Of a DNA stretch of 64,000 nt, positions 35,665-44,727 are shown in pieces. The position numbers and the translations under genes were made by a program. The stretch is from NCBI RefSeq assembly GCF_025398335.1, contig NZ_JAODOO010000014.1:1-64000 (forward strand), written 5' to 3'. This stretch comes from Clostridium sp. CX1 (GTDB taxonomy: Bacteria; Bacillota; Clostridia; Clostridiales; Clostridiaceae). The notes below the pieces were generated by a model. That model did no database searches, was not told where the DNA came from, and was given only the letters and a program-made list of their open reading frames with translations. Every line of letters starts with the position of its first letter. The first letter of the stretch is position 1.

Positions 35665-37899
35665 ATGAGACAAAAATTAAAAGAAAAGTTTTTACAATGC
35701 TTAAATGATGATAAAATAAAAGCTTTAGCTACTGACGAGGAATTTCATTATCAAAAAGCAGTTGAAAAATATGAAGAATTAATGCACCTTCCAAAGCTTG
35801 GTGAAACAGAAACTCAGGAACTTATTGAAAAGGTCAAGGAACTTAGAGATGATAATAATTTTAATTATATGAATCTCTTAAATAGCTTTAATAAAGATAC
35901 TAACACTTATAAAGTGGTACTTTGTATAGGTGAATTAATAGCTTATATAGATTTTCAAGCTGCAAATAAAAAAGACTTTAACAAGTACACAGATACTAGA
36001 ACAATTGCTAAGTCTTTTGTCAGACAGAATGTTTGGGTATCTAATCTATTGAATTATAAACAATATGAGGATGTAAATGAGTTGCCAGGTGCAGTTAAAA
36101 ATGCTATTAAGTTCTTAATAAATCCAGAAAAAGTCATTAACGTTTTATCTGAAAAACATAGAAAATTAATTTGTCTTTTTTTATTTCAAGATGCATCTAC
36201 TATCAATAGATTTGAGGACTTCATTAGAAGTGAAATGGCTGATTTAAATTTATCTGTTGAGAATGAAAAGAATAGAATGGCCTATTACGAAAAATTACTC
36301 TACTTTAAGGAGATTAGAAAGTTATGGGACATAGATAGAACTATTTGGAAAATTTCACATGGCAATAATGGTAGTTTTACTGATGAGGAAAGAAAAGAAT
36401 ATTTAAAAAACAAGATTGTAACAGTACATAAGGATACAGGTAAAAATCAAGGTATAAACTTTAGTGAAAAAATGAAAGTTGGAGACTTATTTTATTTATG
36501 TTATGGAGGGTCGGAAGTAAAACTTCTTGGTAGAATTACCTCAAATCCTAGAGCACTGCGTGGGACAGAGGATGGCTGGTTAGAGAGAGACTACGAAATT
36601 ATTAAAGAAAGCTTAAGTAAAGATAGATATAGAGGTGCAAATCTTGGGTGGGCACCAAATTATAATTCTACCTGTATGCCGGTAAAAGATGAACAATTAA
36701 ATGTATTTGAAAAAGACTTACTTTTACCGTATTTTAATATGAGGGTAGATGAGTTATTGAGTCAATATGGAAATGGGGTAGCTCCTATGGAACCAGAGGA
36801 GGATAATGGTAGAATTGAAGAAGAAGCTGAGGAGTTTGGAGTGGATAAATCAATAGATTATTTCGATGAGCTTAACTATATATTATATGGCCCTCCTGGG
36901 ACAGGAAAGACTTATAACTCAATAAACTATGCTGTAGCTATATTAGAAAGAAAAGAGCCAATAGTTGTACAATCAGATGAATATTCCAGTGTGAAAGAAA
37001 GATTTGAGAAATTCAAAGAGCAAGGTCAAGTTTTATTTACGACTTTTCATCAATCTTATGGCTATGAAGAATTTATTGAAGGTATTAAGCCTTGTTTAAA
37101 TGGTGATGATAAAGCAGATATTTCTTATAAGCTTGAAAATGGAATATTTAAAGAGATATGTAGAAGAGCTTTGGAAAATAAGAAGAAAAATTATGTACTT
37201 ATAATTGACGAAATAAACAGAGGGAATATCTCTAAAATTTTTGGAGAACTTATTACCCTCATTGAGAAAACAAAGAGAATAGGTACTCCAGAGGAGACAT
37301 CAACTACTCTACCTTATTCAAAAATTGAATTCGGTGTACCTAAAAATGTATATATACTTGGCACAATGAATACTGCAGACAGGTCTATAGCACTTTTAGA
37401 TACTGCACTAAGAAGAAGATTTGAATTTATTGAGATGATGCCTGATGGTGATATATTTGCAAAATTAAATAATAACAGCGATTTATTTGTTGAAGGAGTA
37501 AATATAAAAAGGCTTCTTAATATGATAAATAAAAGAATAGAAATCTTATATGACAGAGAACATACTATAGGACAGGCTTATTTTATGGATCTTATAAATA
37601 ATAATAGTATAGATAATTTAGCAGACATTTTTAATAGAAAGGTGATACCTTTATTACAGGAGTATTTTTATGAGGATTACGAAAAAATACGTTTAGTTTT
37701 GGCAGATAACCAGGTTCAAGATGAAGAACTACAGTTTATAGGTGTTACTTCAATACCATATAATCTATTCGGCAACCTAGGTGATATTGATTACGTTGAG
37801 GATAAGAAAGTATACACAGTAAATAAAGCAGCTTTTTCTAATCCAGAAGCTTATAAAAAAATATACAGCATAAGTAGTGGAGAGGACAATAATGATTAA
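35665..37899 (+). CDS. mcrB: McrB-type 5-methylcytosine restriction GTPase
   Basis: A 744-residue protein. The N-terminal ~390 residues hold a DNA-recognition region, with a small beta domain around 265-340 (VGDLFYLCYGGSEVKLLGRI) that resembles EVE/PUA-like modified-base readers. The AAA+ GTPase core follows: YGPPGTGKT near 408-416, LIIDEINRGN near 514-522, and MNTADRS near 567-573, the McrB-specific GTP motif. It assembles hexamers that translocate DNA and activate McrC, so DNA with modified cytosines is cut. It overlaps mcrC by 8 nt. The start ATG follows TAGGAGAGGTTACT. Confidence 0.92.
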   Translation: MRQKLKEKFLQCLNDDKIKALATDEEFHYQKAVEKYEELMHLPKLGETETQELIEKVKELRDDNNFNYMNLLNSFNKDTNTYKVVLCIGELIAYIDFQAANKKDFNKYTDTRTIAKSFVRQNVWVSNLLNYKQYEDVNELPGAVKNAIKFLINPEKVINVLSEKHRKLICLFLFQDASTINRFEDFIRSEMADLNLSVENEKNRMAYYEKLLYFKEIRKLWDIDRTIWKISHGNNGSFTDEERKEYLKNKIVTVHKDTGKNQGINFSEKMKVGDLFYLCYGGSEVKLLGRITSNPRALRGTEDGWLERDYEIIKESLSKDRYRGANLGWAPNYNSTCMPVKDEQLNVFEKDLLLPYFNMRVDELLSQYGNGVAPMEPEEDNGRIEEEAEEFGVDKSIDYFDELNYILYGPPGTGKTYNSINYAVAILERKEPIVVQSDEYSSVKERFEKFKEQGQVLFTTFHQSYGYEEFIEGIKPCLNGDDKADISYKLENGIFKEICRRALENKKKNYVLIIDEINRGNISKIFGELITLIEKTKRIGTPEETSTTLPYSKIEFGVPKNVYILGTMNTADRSIALLDTALRRRFEFIEMMPDGDIFAKLNNNSDLFVEGVNIKRLLNMINKRIEILYDREHTIGQAYFMDLINNNSIDNLADIFNRKVIPLLQEYFYEDYEKIRLVLADNQVQDEELQFIGVTSIPYNLFGNLGDIDYVEDKKVYTVNKAAFSNPEAYKKIYSISSGEDNND

Positions 37900-39172
37900 T
37901 GGGTATTTCTGCATAATTGAATATGGCTGTCTTTGCAGTGAAGAGTATGCAAAAGCTTCAAGTAAGGGAAATATTATTTTACCTAAGGAGATATTCAAAC
38001 AGCTTGAAAATTTTGCACTTGAAAATAGTGAATTTCTTACGATAGGCTACAAAAAAGGCTTAGGAAAAATTCTTAAAGCACAAAATTATGTAGGACTTAT
38101 TCAAACTAAAAGTAATGTAGTTATAGAAATACTTCCTAAGATATACAGTGAGGAAAGTGATGGATCCTATGAAAGGACACGAAAGATATTTTTAAAGATG
38201 CTTATGAGTTTAAAAAATACTAGCTTTAAGAGTATTAATCTATCTAGTTTAAAAAGTGGAAAGCTCCCTATCTTTGATGTATTTATTAAGATGTTTCTTG
38301 GGGAACTATCAACTCTTATTAAAAAAGGTCTAAAGAGCAATTATATAAGCCTTGAGGGAAATGAGAAGTTTTATAAGGGAAAACTGCTTGTAAATAAGCA
38401 TATTGCACAAAATATAGTACATAAAGAAAGATTTTTTATAGAATTTGATGATTACAGTAAAAATAGACCTGAAAATAAACTTATAAAAGCTGCACTTTTA
38501 TTTTTAAAAACAAAAACTAATAACTTCAATCTACAAAGTCAAATAGATAAGTTTATTTTTACGATGAATGAAATAGAAGCTTCTAAAAATATTGAAAAAG
38601 ATTTAAGCAAATGCACTGGCAGTAGGTTAATGAGCGAATACGATATTATCGTTAAATGGTGTAAGATATTTCTAAAACATGAGAGTTTTACAAACTATAA
38701 AGGTAATAATGTGGCATATGCATTGCTTTTTCCGATGGAAAAAGTGTTTGAAAGTTATGTGGCAAAGGCTATGAAAGATAGTCAATATTTTAGAAATTGG
38801 GCAATTTATTCTCAGGATAGAGGTCGCTATCTTATTGAGAATCCACAAAAGTTTGCATTAAGACCAGATATAGTTATAAAGCAAAATGACAGTGTATTGA
38901 TACTAGATACAAAGTGGAAACTTCTAAATAACGAGGCAAGTAACAACTTTGGTATAAGCCAGGGAGATATGTATCAGATGTATGCCTATGCTAAAAAGTA
39001 TAATTGCGAAGATATATTTTTGTTATATCCTCGAAATGAGTTTGTTATGAATTTGAAAAATGAAATAAGGTTTACTTATGAAGGAAACTTAAAGCTGCAC
39101 GTGTTTTTTATTGATCTGGATAATATTAGAGGAAGTTTAAAGGAATTAAGTGCAAAAATAAATAAAAAGTAA
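37892..39172 (+). CDS. mcrC: McrC-type nuclease subunit
   Basis: A 426-residue partner of McrB. The C-terminal PD-(D/E)xK nuclease is visible at ~325-345: RPDIVIKQNDSVLILDTKWK (Asp...Asp-x-Lys). ATG 37892 is chosen because GGAGAGG precedes it and because McrC and McrB overlap by 8 nt, the usual arrangement; the frame-extending start at 37877 is not needed. It forms the nuclease and stimulates GTP hydrolysis of the McrB ring. Both genes look intact, unlike most of the restriction genes around them. Confidence 0.92.
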   Translation: MINGYFCIIEYGCLCSEEYAKASSKGNIILPKEIFKQLENFALENSEFLTIGYKKGLGKILKAQNYVGLIQTKSNVVIEILPKIYSEESDGSYERTRKIFLKMLMSLKNTSFKSINLSSLKSGKLPIFDVFIKMFLGELSTLIKKGLKSNYISLEGNEKFYKGKLLVNKHIAQNIVHKERFFIEFDDYSKNRPENKLIKAALLFLKTKTNNFNLQSQIDKFIFTMNEIEASKNIEKDLSKCTGSRLMSEYDIIVKWCKIFLKHESFTNYKGNNVAYALLFPMEKVFESYVAKAMKDSQYFRNWAIYSQDRGRYLIENPQKFALRPDIVIKQNDSVLILDTKWKLLNNEASNNFGISQGDMYQMYAYAKKYNCEDIFLLYPRNEFVMNLKNEIRFTYEGNLKLHVFFIDLDNIRGSLKELSAKINKK

Positions 39173-39259
39173 AATTACGATAACAATGATCTCTTGAAAT
39201 ATAATTATCTTATATAGTTTTAAGGTGAATTTTTGGATAACTAACAGGTGGTGAAAAAG

Positions 39260-39370
39260 ATGGAGACTGAAAAGAAAAAATCAGAGCAAGCTCGATGTGA
39301 ACATCTCGCTATGGTGTCAGACCCGATGAAAGTAACTGGAAGCTACTGCTTGCTAAAGGAGGCAGCCTAA
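39260..39370 (+). CDS. Small ORF (36 aa) that reads through a palindromic repeat
   Basis: ATG 39260 sits behind GGTGGTGAAAAAG and opens METEKKKSEQARCEHLAMVS, then DPMKVTGSYCLLKEAA and a stop that overlaps the leader of the next gene. The central 23 codons are the 70-bp repeat in its open frame. In this copy two silent changes break the hairpins, while the amino-acid sequence is kept. It may be a true small protein or leader peptide, or just a frame that happens to be open. The upstream ~40 bp are shared with 31293-31335. Confidence 0.4.
   Translation: METEKKKSEQARCEHLAMVSDPMKVTGSYCLLKEAA
39285..39354. repeat. 70-bp palindromic repeat, copy 2
   Basis: AGCAAGCTCGATGTGAACAT ... GTGTCAGACCCGATG ... 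AGTAACTGGAAGCTACT, GCTTGCT. The GGGG/CCCC stem of the other copies is broken here (GGTG/CCCG), and the third hairpin has one mismatch, but the open frame is intact. Confidence 0.85.
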
Positions 39371-39371
39371 C

Positions 39372-40052
39372 ATGATGATTAGCCCGGAAGGCTACTATGA
39401 AGAATATCTCAAAGGAAAAAATAAAGATCAAATTATGAGCGTTATTCGTGGTCTTAAGCAAGCAATAGGTCGTCTTAAAAATATGATGGAAAGCCCGGAC
39501 TATGGCAAAGAGCCAATTGTGCATCCTAGTGAAGATACCCGCATTCACTGGACTCGTGAATATTTGGACAGAGCCAAGTTAGCCTACGCTGAAGCTGGTG
39601 GTAATTATACTTTATCAAAATCAGAAGAAAAGGCTGCTGACTTTGAAATAAATATGGATTTCATCAACAAGATTACTTTTAGCATTGGCGGATACTTCGG
39701 TGGTTACCGTAGCTATGTGGTAGAACTATCAGATGGATTGAAAGCCTATACAAAATTATGGGAAGATGAAGAACCACTTTTATTGTTAGATGATGATAAC
39801 AAGGAGCCTTTCACAAAGGATACTTTCATAGCAGCACTTAAAGATCTCCACATAGGTGAATGGCGAAGACGATATTCAACTATGCGCTTCGGATACACGG
39901 TGTGTGATGGTACGCAGTGGGAGCTAGAATTTGAATATAACAATGGCCATAAACCGGTAGGGTTTGATGGTGATAACTCATACCCGTATAACTTCGATAA
40001 GTTCCAGATGTTATTTGGCATTGATGATACTGAGGAGGACGAGGATGAATAA
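39372..40052 (+). CDS. Uncharacterised protein of the 39.3-41.8 kb cluster
   Basis: A 226-residue protein of mixed character: a basic helical N-terminus (YEEYLKGKNKDQIMSVIRGL), an acidic C-terminal tail (DDTEEDEDE), and a central FSIGGYFGGYRSYVVELSDG region. It starts after AAAGGAGGCAGCCTAAC. I do not recognise it. It overlaps the next gene by 8 nt and forms an operon with it. The higher GC content of this cluster than its surroundings suggests separate acquisition. Confidence 0.6.
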   Translation: MMISPEGYYEEYLKGKNKDQIMSVIRGLKQAIGRLKNMMESPDYGKEPIVHPSEDTRIHWTREYLDRAKLAYAEAGGNYTLSKSEEKAADFEINMDFINKITFSIGGYFGGYRSYVVELSDGLKAYTKLWEDEEPLLLLDDDNKEPFTKDTFIAALKDLHIGEWRRRYSTMRFGYTVCDGTQWELEFEYNNGHKPVGFDGDNSYPYNFDKFQMLFGIDDTEEDEDE

Positions 40053-40491
40053 ATTTGAGCGATTAACAAAATACATACCACTAATCCAAGACGACAAATT
40101 TGGCCAGTGGATTATAGATAAGGAAAACGATGGTATACCAGAGCATCGGATCCATATGCCATTTGTTAATTATTCGCAGACGGTGGATTTCTTCCATGAG
40201 GACTTATACAAATTCTGCGAGGAGCACCCGGAATATGAACATACCCGTTATGGTGAGACACTCGAAGCTAATGGATTGAAATGGGGTACAGAATCGATGG
40301 AAGCTGCTGATGCATCAAGTTTAGATGCCAAATGTGTGATAGCTCTTCTGATGGGAGCTGTACGAGCAGAGCGTTTTTGCGATGGTGCGTTATTAGGATT
40401 TTTCAAAAGTGAATGCATATTGTGTTGGCTTCAGCGTTTGAAGGCAATAGATGAAGGTGGTGTTTCTAATGTCGAACAAGAAACTGAGTGA
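40045..40491 (+). CDS. DUF6508-like protein
   Basis: A 148-residue protein starting MNKFERLTKYIPLIQDDKFG; ATG 40045 follows GAGGAGGAC. The core KCVIALLMGAVRAERFCDGA and FFKSECILCWLQRL resembles the DUF6508 family of small, uncharacterised proteins common in Firmicutes and Bacteroidetes. Overlaps both neighbours (8 nt upstream, 23 nt downstream), so the cluster is a tight operon. Function unknown. Confidence 0.62.
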   Translation: MNKFERLTKYIPLIQDDKFGQWIIDKENDGIPEHRIHMPFVNYSQTVDFFHEDLYKFCEEHPEYEHTRYGETLEANGLKWGTESMEAADASSLDAKCVIALLMGAVRAERFCDGALLGFFKSECILCWLQRLKAIDEGGVSNVEQETE

Positions 40492-41275
40492 AAAAACATA
40501 TAAAATATTAGAAACAGAAGGCACTCATACTGTTGCATCAAAAGATACAAGAGGCGCTACACGTGCAATGGAATTTGAGGATGGCACAAATAAGCTTGTC
40601 GGCCCTGCAGAACTTGTTGAAGTTGAGTCAAGGACTCCAAAGCGTTATGAAGACTTTTCTACGGGAGGACAGTTGGTTATTGGTGTGGCAGAAATAATAG
40701 TGCCTAAAATAACAGGTTATCTAACGGAAAAGGCAATTTCAAGTTTTGATAACTGGTTGAAAAATCGTAGAAAGCAGAATAAGAAAAAGCAATCTGTGAA
40801 AAAAGAGTCTATCACAACACGAAAAACAAAAGCTGAGCAGATATTGGAAAGCAAAAATGCAAAGATAATAGAAATGGCTCGGTGTGAATCTCATATACCC
40901 TCCACAGAGTTTGATTCCGTTTATGAAGAGTACCGTATAAACATGACAAGTGAGGAAGTCCAAAAGGAACTGATTGATATTTTTATGCTTGAGGTAATAC
41001 GGGCAAAAAAGATATGGAAAGTTTCTCACGCAAATATTGTAGACGCACAAGATTCTAATGGTGCGTATTTAGAGGGAAAAGTTTTGATTGAACGGCTCAG
41101 TAATCCAGAAGTACTGAGTAATATCAATACCTTATTGGAAAGCAAATCGGAATTGCTTGAAGAGTGGGAAACAATAGCGCTTTCTGATATTCTAGGCAGA
41201 AGCCTTGTTAAGGATGGACAATTTATACCAATTGAGAGTGTTAGTTTTAAGAATGCACTTACAGTAAGTAGATAG
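40469..41275 (+). CDS. Uncharacterised protein of the 39.3-41.8 kb cluster
   Basis: A 268-residue, highly charged protein starting MSNKKLSEKTYKILETEG. It contains a basic stretch (NRRKQNKKKQSVKKESI-like) and a helical C-terminal half (ESKSELLEEWETIALSDIL). ATG 40469 is chosen because GGTGG precedes it and because it overlaps the DUF6508-like gene. I do not recognise it. The position, between two co-oriented genes with overlaps, says it acts with them. Confidence 0.55.
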   Translation: MSNKKLSEKTYKILETEGTHTVASKDTRGATRAMEFEDGTNKLVGPAELVEVESRTPKRYEDFSTGGQLVIGVAEIIVPKITGYLTEKAISSFDNWLKNRRKQNKKKQSVKKESITTRKTKAEQILESKNAKIIEMARCESHIPSTEFDSVYEEYRINMTSEEVQKELIDIFMLEVIRAKKIWKVSHANIVDAQDSNGAYLEGKVLIERLSNPEVLSNINTLLESKSELLEEWETIALSDILGRSLVKDGQFIPIESVSFKNALTVSR

Positions 41276-41291
41276 GGGGTGTGGCAGAAGA

Positions 41292-41837
41292 ATGGATATA
41301 AAGGAAAAGAACCAAATAGTATATAGGACTGCCTACCGATATTTACATGAAATAAAACCAGAGTAGATCACCAATGATGAATTGAATAAATACTTTGTGG
41401 GAGACCGTAAGGATTTCAGCACCTTGGAAGATGTGTTTGAACAGATAATTTATTCCGCCCAGAACTATCAGAGGATGCCTAATGTAATCAAATATCAGGA
41501 ACGAAGAGAGGGCATTAAAAGTATCTTGTATAATTTTGACTTAGAACGCATCAGTCAGTATGATGTAGAGGAATTGTACCAGAAATTCTGATATGAGTTT
41601 GATGTGACTAGTACGGATAATAATTTCAATAGCTGGCATAAATGGACTAAGTCAATAGTAGATGCTGCAAAGTTTATGTCTGACTTTAAGGAGATTGAAG
41701 ACTTCAAAAGCTTTGTGGCTAAGTTTGATTATAACCTTCTGACAAGGATGCAATGCCATTACTTATCTCAAAAAAGATTAGTGGTTTGGGATTTGCATTG
41801 GCTTGCGACTGCTTAAAAGAATTAGGATACATAAACT
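41292..41837 (+). pseudogene. Fourth gene of the cluster, with two stops and a truncation
   Basis: ATG 41292 opens MDIKEKNQIVYRTAYRYLHE. The frame has a TAG at 41364 and a TGA at 41589, each within otherwise continuous coding sequence (NDELNKYFVGDRKDF; FNSWHKWTKSIVDA). After a frameshift near 41775 it ends LLISKKISGLGFALACD... KELGYIN and runs straight into the palindromic repeat. The protein is likely a full-length member of this operon that has been destroyed. I cannot name its family. Confidence 0.62.
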
Positions 41838-41905
41838 AGCAAGCTCGATGAGCATCTCGCTATGGGGTCTGACCCCATAGCAGTAACTGGAAGTTACTGC
41901 TTGCT
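41838..41905. repeat. 70-bp palindromic repeat, copy 3
   Basis: AGCAAGCTCGATGAGCATC (2 nt shorter in the first loop), CTATGGGGTCTGACCCCATAG, AGTAACTGGAAGTTACT, GCTTGCT. It is inserted in the 3' part of the pseudogene at 41292, flanked by T and A. Confidence 0.85.
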
Positions 41906-42689
41906 AAACTACAATAGTTCTACATAAGTTGGGTGGTACCGCGTACCTTTGTGGGAGCGAAGCGAGCACTTGCTATTAAGCCATCTTTGACTATATCTCT
42001 AAAAATAGTAACTGGATTTAATAAAGGGCCTTTATTATCACTATAAGTAGTATTAAAGCCATCTACTTTAATTGAGATAGTAACGCTGACATTTATTTTA
42101 TCAGATTTATCCTGTAAATTTTCAATCAGTTATAGTAGTTCCTTTATATTTTCAATATTAGTTTTAGGGGTAGGAGAATTCGGGTACTTAAATAATTTTA
42201 GAACCTGATTAACGTATTTTTTTGTAAATCCTTTTTTAGGGGAAAGGTGCCTGCCACCAGAGATTTCCGGCTAATGATGATGCTTGCAAAGGAGGTGTTC
42301 TTAATACTTATTCTTTAAAAAGTATAGTAGAAAATCAAAATTATCAGCTAAAATTGATAGTTTAAATAGTAAAAATACAAAATGATAATGCTTACAGCAC
42401 CCTCTAGGAGGTTTTTTTGCGTGCAATTTTTTCCGGAAAGCTTGAGCTAATAGTAAACTCCATTTAGAATTGGTAAAAATCTCATATAAAAACAATAAGG
42501 AAGTCATAAAATCTTAGGTATTTATCCAATAAATTGAAGAAACTGGTAAATGATAAAATTTATGCTTCAGCTATGCTTAGCTATATAAATTCTTGTAAAT
42601 TAAAACTCAAAAATTGTAAATTATAGATAAAGATTTTAGGTTTCAACCTTAGCAAATAAAAAATGAAACATCTAGATAGGGAGAAAAAG
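41906..42689. other. Region between pseudogene cluster and Wadjet operon
   Basis: Contains the minus-strand fragment above and, from 42260, about 430 bp without a gene. GCACCCTCTAGGAGGTTTTTTT at ~42397 could be a weak terminator. AAAGGAGGTGTTC at 42288 has no open frame behind it. The Wadjet promoter must lie in the last 200 bp. Confidence 0.4.
41930..42250 (-). pseudogene. Minus-strand gene fragment with one TAA
   Basis: The reverse strand reads KKGFTKKYVNQVLKLFKYPN, then a TAA in place of Gln within KELL-stop-LIENLQDKSDKINV, then VTISIKVDGFNTTYS and VTIFRDIVKDGLIASARFAP ending in TTQLM-stop. The fragment looks coding throughout, yet lacks both a start and a recognisable family. Its 3' end resembles the FAKVPG.TRK end seen in the IS-derived repeats A and B, so it may derive from the same type of element. 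Confidence 0.45.
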
Positions 42690-44072
42690 ATGCTATTTAA
42701 AAATTTACCGGAAAATTTTTTTACGCCGTTATCCTGTAAGAATAAAAATATATATTGGGATTGTATTTATATATTATATTCTATCATGAATAGCCGCCTG
42801 TCTTTCGGGGTAGAGAGAGAACTAGTGATAGATGAACTTCAGGACTATTTTGATAGCTATGCTTCTGATATTGTGGAGGATAACATAACTGTGGCGGGCA
42901 GCAGAGACAAGGCTAATCTGTTTATAAGGAAGCTTATTGATTATGGATGGCTCACCAATGAGACTACCTACAGCCATGTACAGCTTATTCATTTTAACGA
43001 TTATGCTGTAGAGATTGTAAAGACATTGGATAGAATAGTAAATAATACTAAGTTAGAGTATCAAGGGTATATTTACACCATTTATACTCTTATACATTCA
43101 AGTAGTGAAAGCAAGGGTATTTTATTGAACCAGATATTTGAGAATACCGATAAGCTAATAACAGGACTTAAGACTTTAAATTCCAATATTAAAAAATATA
43201 TTGATGAGCTTACTAAGTATTCTACGGTGGTGGAAATTATGGATATTCTCTTCAATGATTACCGGGCAAATATTATCGATAAAGCTTATCACCGACTGAA
43301 AACTTCCGATAATGTTTCTAAGTTCAGACCAGAGATAGTGGAGGCTTTGGAGGCTTATATGAAGGATGAGGAATTTATAAAAATTGCTGCAAAGGAAATC
43401 AGCGAAATAAAGGAGTTATCAAGTGAAGATAGTAAGGAAAGAGTTAGGGATATTCTGAGAGAATTGGTGGATGCTTTTCATAATATAGATTTTATTATAG
43501 AAGAAATTGATAACAAGAATTCCCAGTATCAGAGATCAGCTATAAACAGAGCTAAGTTTTTGCTTTCAAACAGTGAGGATTTATCTGGTCAAATAAAAGA
43601 TATACTTCTTTATATGTCTGAGGAGATTGCTGGTTGTGATATAAGTCTTAACACCATTTATTCCTTGGACTATGTAGAAAATTTATTTAAAATCTACAGT
43701 CAAGGCTTTGTAGATGAGGCTTCCTTTTATGCACCTGTCGAAGGAAAGAAGGATTTCAAGCCTGAGGCACTTGTTGATATCACTGTTGACTCCAGAAGGC
43801 GAAAACAGAAGCTAGACAACATGAAGAACAAATTAAAGGACTCCATGAACCCTGGGAACATTGAAAAATATGTGGCAGAGATCCTTGACAGCAAAGAAGT
43901 AATACTAGCTTCAGCTATGCCTCTTAATAATATTGAAGATTTCATAAAGATCATTTACGTAAGGCTTTATGGACAGAGGAAACGGGTGTCCTACAGGATT
44001 GTTAACAAGGATGAGGTTAATATAAAGGGATATAAATTCAGAGATTTTGAAATTTGGAGGCTAAAGGATTAA
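42690..44072 (+). CDS. jetA: Wadjet system protein JetA (DUF5716)
   Basis: A 460-residue kleisin-like subunit starting MLFKNLPENFFTPLSCKNKN, typical of the JetA/DUF5716 family, followed by a winged-helix-like region (FGVERELVIDELQDYFDSYA) and a long helical middle. ATG 42690 is chosen because AGGGAG precedes it; the upstream ATG 42663 adds nine residues not seen in the family start. JetA bridges the two heads of the JetC ATPase. First gene of a tight four-gene operon jetABCD. Confidence 0.88.
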   Translation: MLFKNLPENFFTPLSCKNKNIYWDCIYILYSIMNSRLSFGVERELVIDELQDYFDSYASDIVEDNITVAGSRDKANLFIRKLIDYGWLTNETTYSHVQLIHFNDYAVEIVKTLDRIVNNTKLEYQGYIYTIYTLIHSSSESKGILLNQIFENTDKLITGLKTLNSNIKKYIDELTKYSTVVEIMDILFNDYRANIIDKAYHRLKTSDNVSKFRPEIVEALEAYMKDEEFIKIAAKEISEIKELSSEDSKERVRDILRELVDAFHNIDFIIEEIDNKNSQYQRSAINRAKFLLSNSEDLSGQIKDILLYMSEEIAGCDISLNTIYSLDYVENLFKIYSQGFVDEASFYAPVEGKKDFKPEALVDITVDSRRRKQKLDNMKNKLKDSMNPGNIEKYVAEILDSKEVILASAMPLNNIEDFIKIIYVRLYGQRKRVSYRIVNKDEVNIKGYKFRDFEIWRLKD

Positions 44073-44112
44073 TAATCCTTTGGTGCATATAAGGAATACA
44101 GGAGGGGTGAAT

Positions 44113-44727
44113 TTGGAGTTTTTAAATAAGTTATCTGCAAGGGAGATGGAAGAATTTAAAAAGATAAGCAATAAGCTACTTAGTGCATGTTTTCTTTGTA
44201 AGAAGAATGAGGCAAGTAAAAATGATTACTATTCCATTCTTAGGCATAAGGATGAGTTTAACAGCTACTTCAAAATTTTAGGTTTTCAGGTGGAAATCAA
44301 TGAGGAATATGGTGTTGTTCAGCTGGTAAATACCCTGAATTTTAACAGAATTCAGCTAAAACTTTTTGATTCCATAATACTTTTGCTTTTAAGAGTACTT
44401 TTTGATGAAAAAATCAGGGAATTGTCCCTGGCTAATGATGTAGTAGTGACAGTTGGTGAAATACAAGAGAAGTTTATGGCGTTAAAAATAAGAGATAAGC
44501 TTATTGATAAAACTACCTTAAACAACTCGCTAAAGCTGTTTAAAAGGTTTAATATAATAAACAATTTGGATAAGGATCTTACAAATGAAGATTCTAGAAT
44601 TATAATATATCATTCTATTTTAATGGCTTTGAGAGTAGATGATATCAAGGCGGTTTATGACAAGATAAACATCTATAAGAAAGGTGGTGAAGCCGATGAA
44701 GAAATTGAAGAGGATGAGGTTGATTAA
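44113..44727 (+). CDS. jetB: Wadjet system protein JetB (DUF4194)
   Basis: A 204-residue DUF4194 protein: MEFLNKLSAREMEEFKKISN, LLSACFLCKK, LGFQVEINEEYGVVQLVN, and DSIILLLLRVLFDEK are family-typical for this KITE/MukE-like winged-helix subunit. The start is TTG 44113 behind GGAGGGG at 44101; the longer frame to 44080 reads through the Shine-Dalgarno. It overlaps jetC by 32 nt. It binds the kleisin JetA and helps load the complex on DNA. Confidence 0.86.
   Translation: MEFLNKLSAREMEEFKKISNKLLSACFLCKKNEASKNDYYSILRHKDEFNSYFKILGFQVEINEEYGVVQLVNTLNFNRIQLKLFDSIILLLLRVLFDEKIRELSLANDVVVTVGEIQEKFMALKIRDKLIDKTTLNNSLKLFKRFNIINNLDKDLTNEDSRIIIYHSILMALRVDDIKAVYDKINIYKKGGEADEEIEEDEVD

Noticed and set aside
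41926-41943. Possible T-box riboswitch core (GGGTGGTACCGCG)
   Set aside because: The reverse strand is a coding end (KVRGTTQLM) continuous with the fragment at 41930-42250. There is no specifier stem, no terminator hairpin and no amino-acid-related gene downstream.
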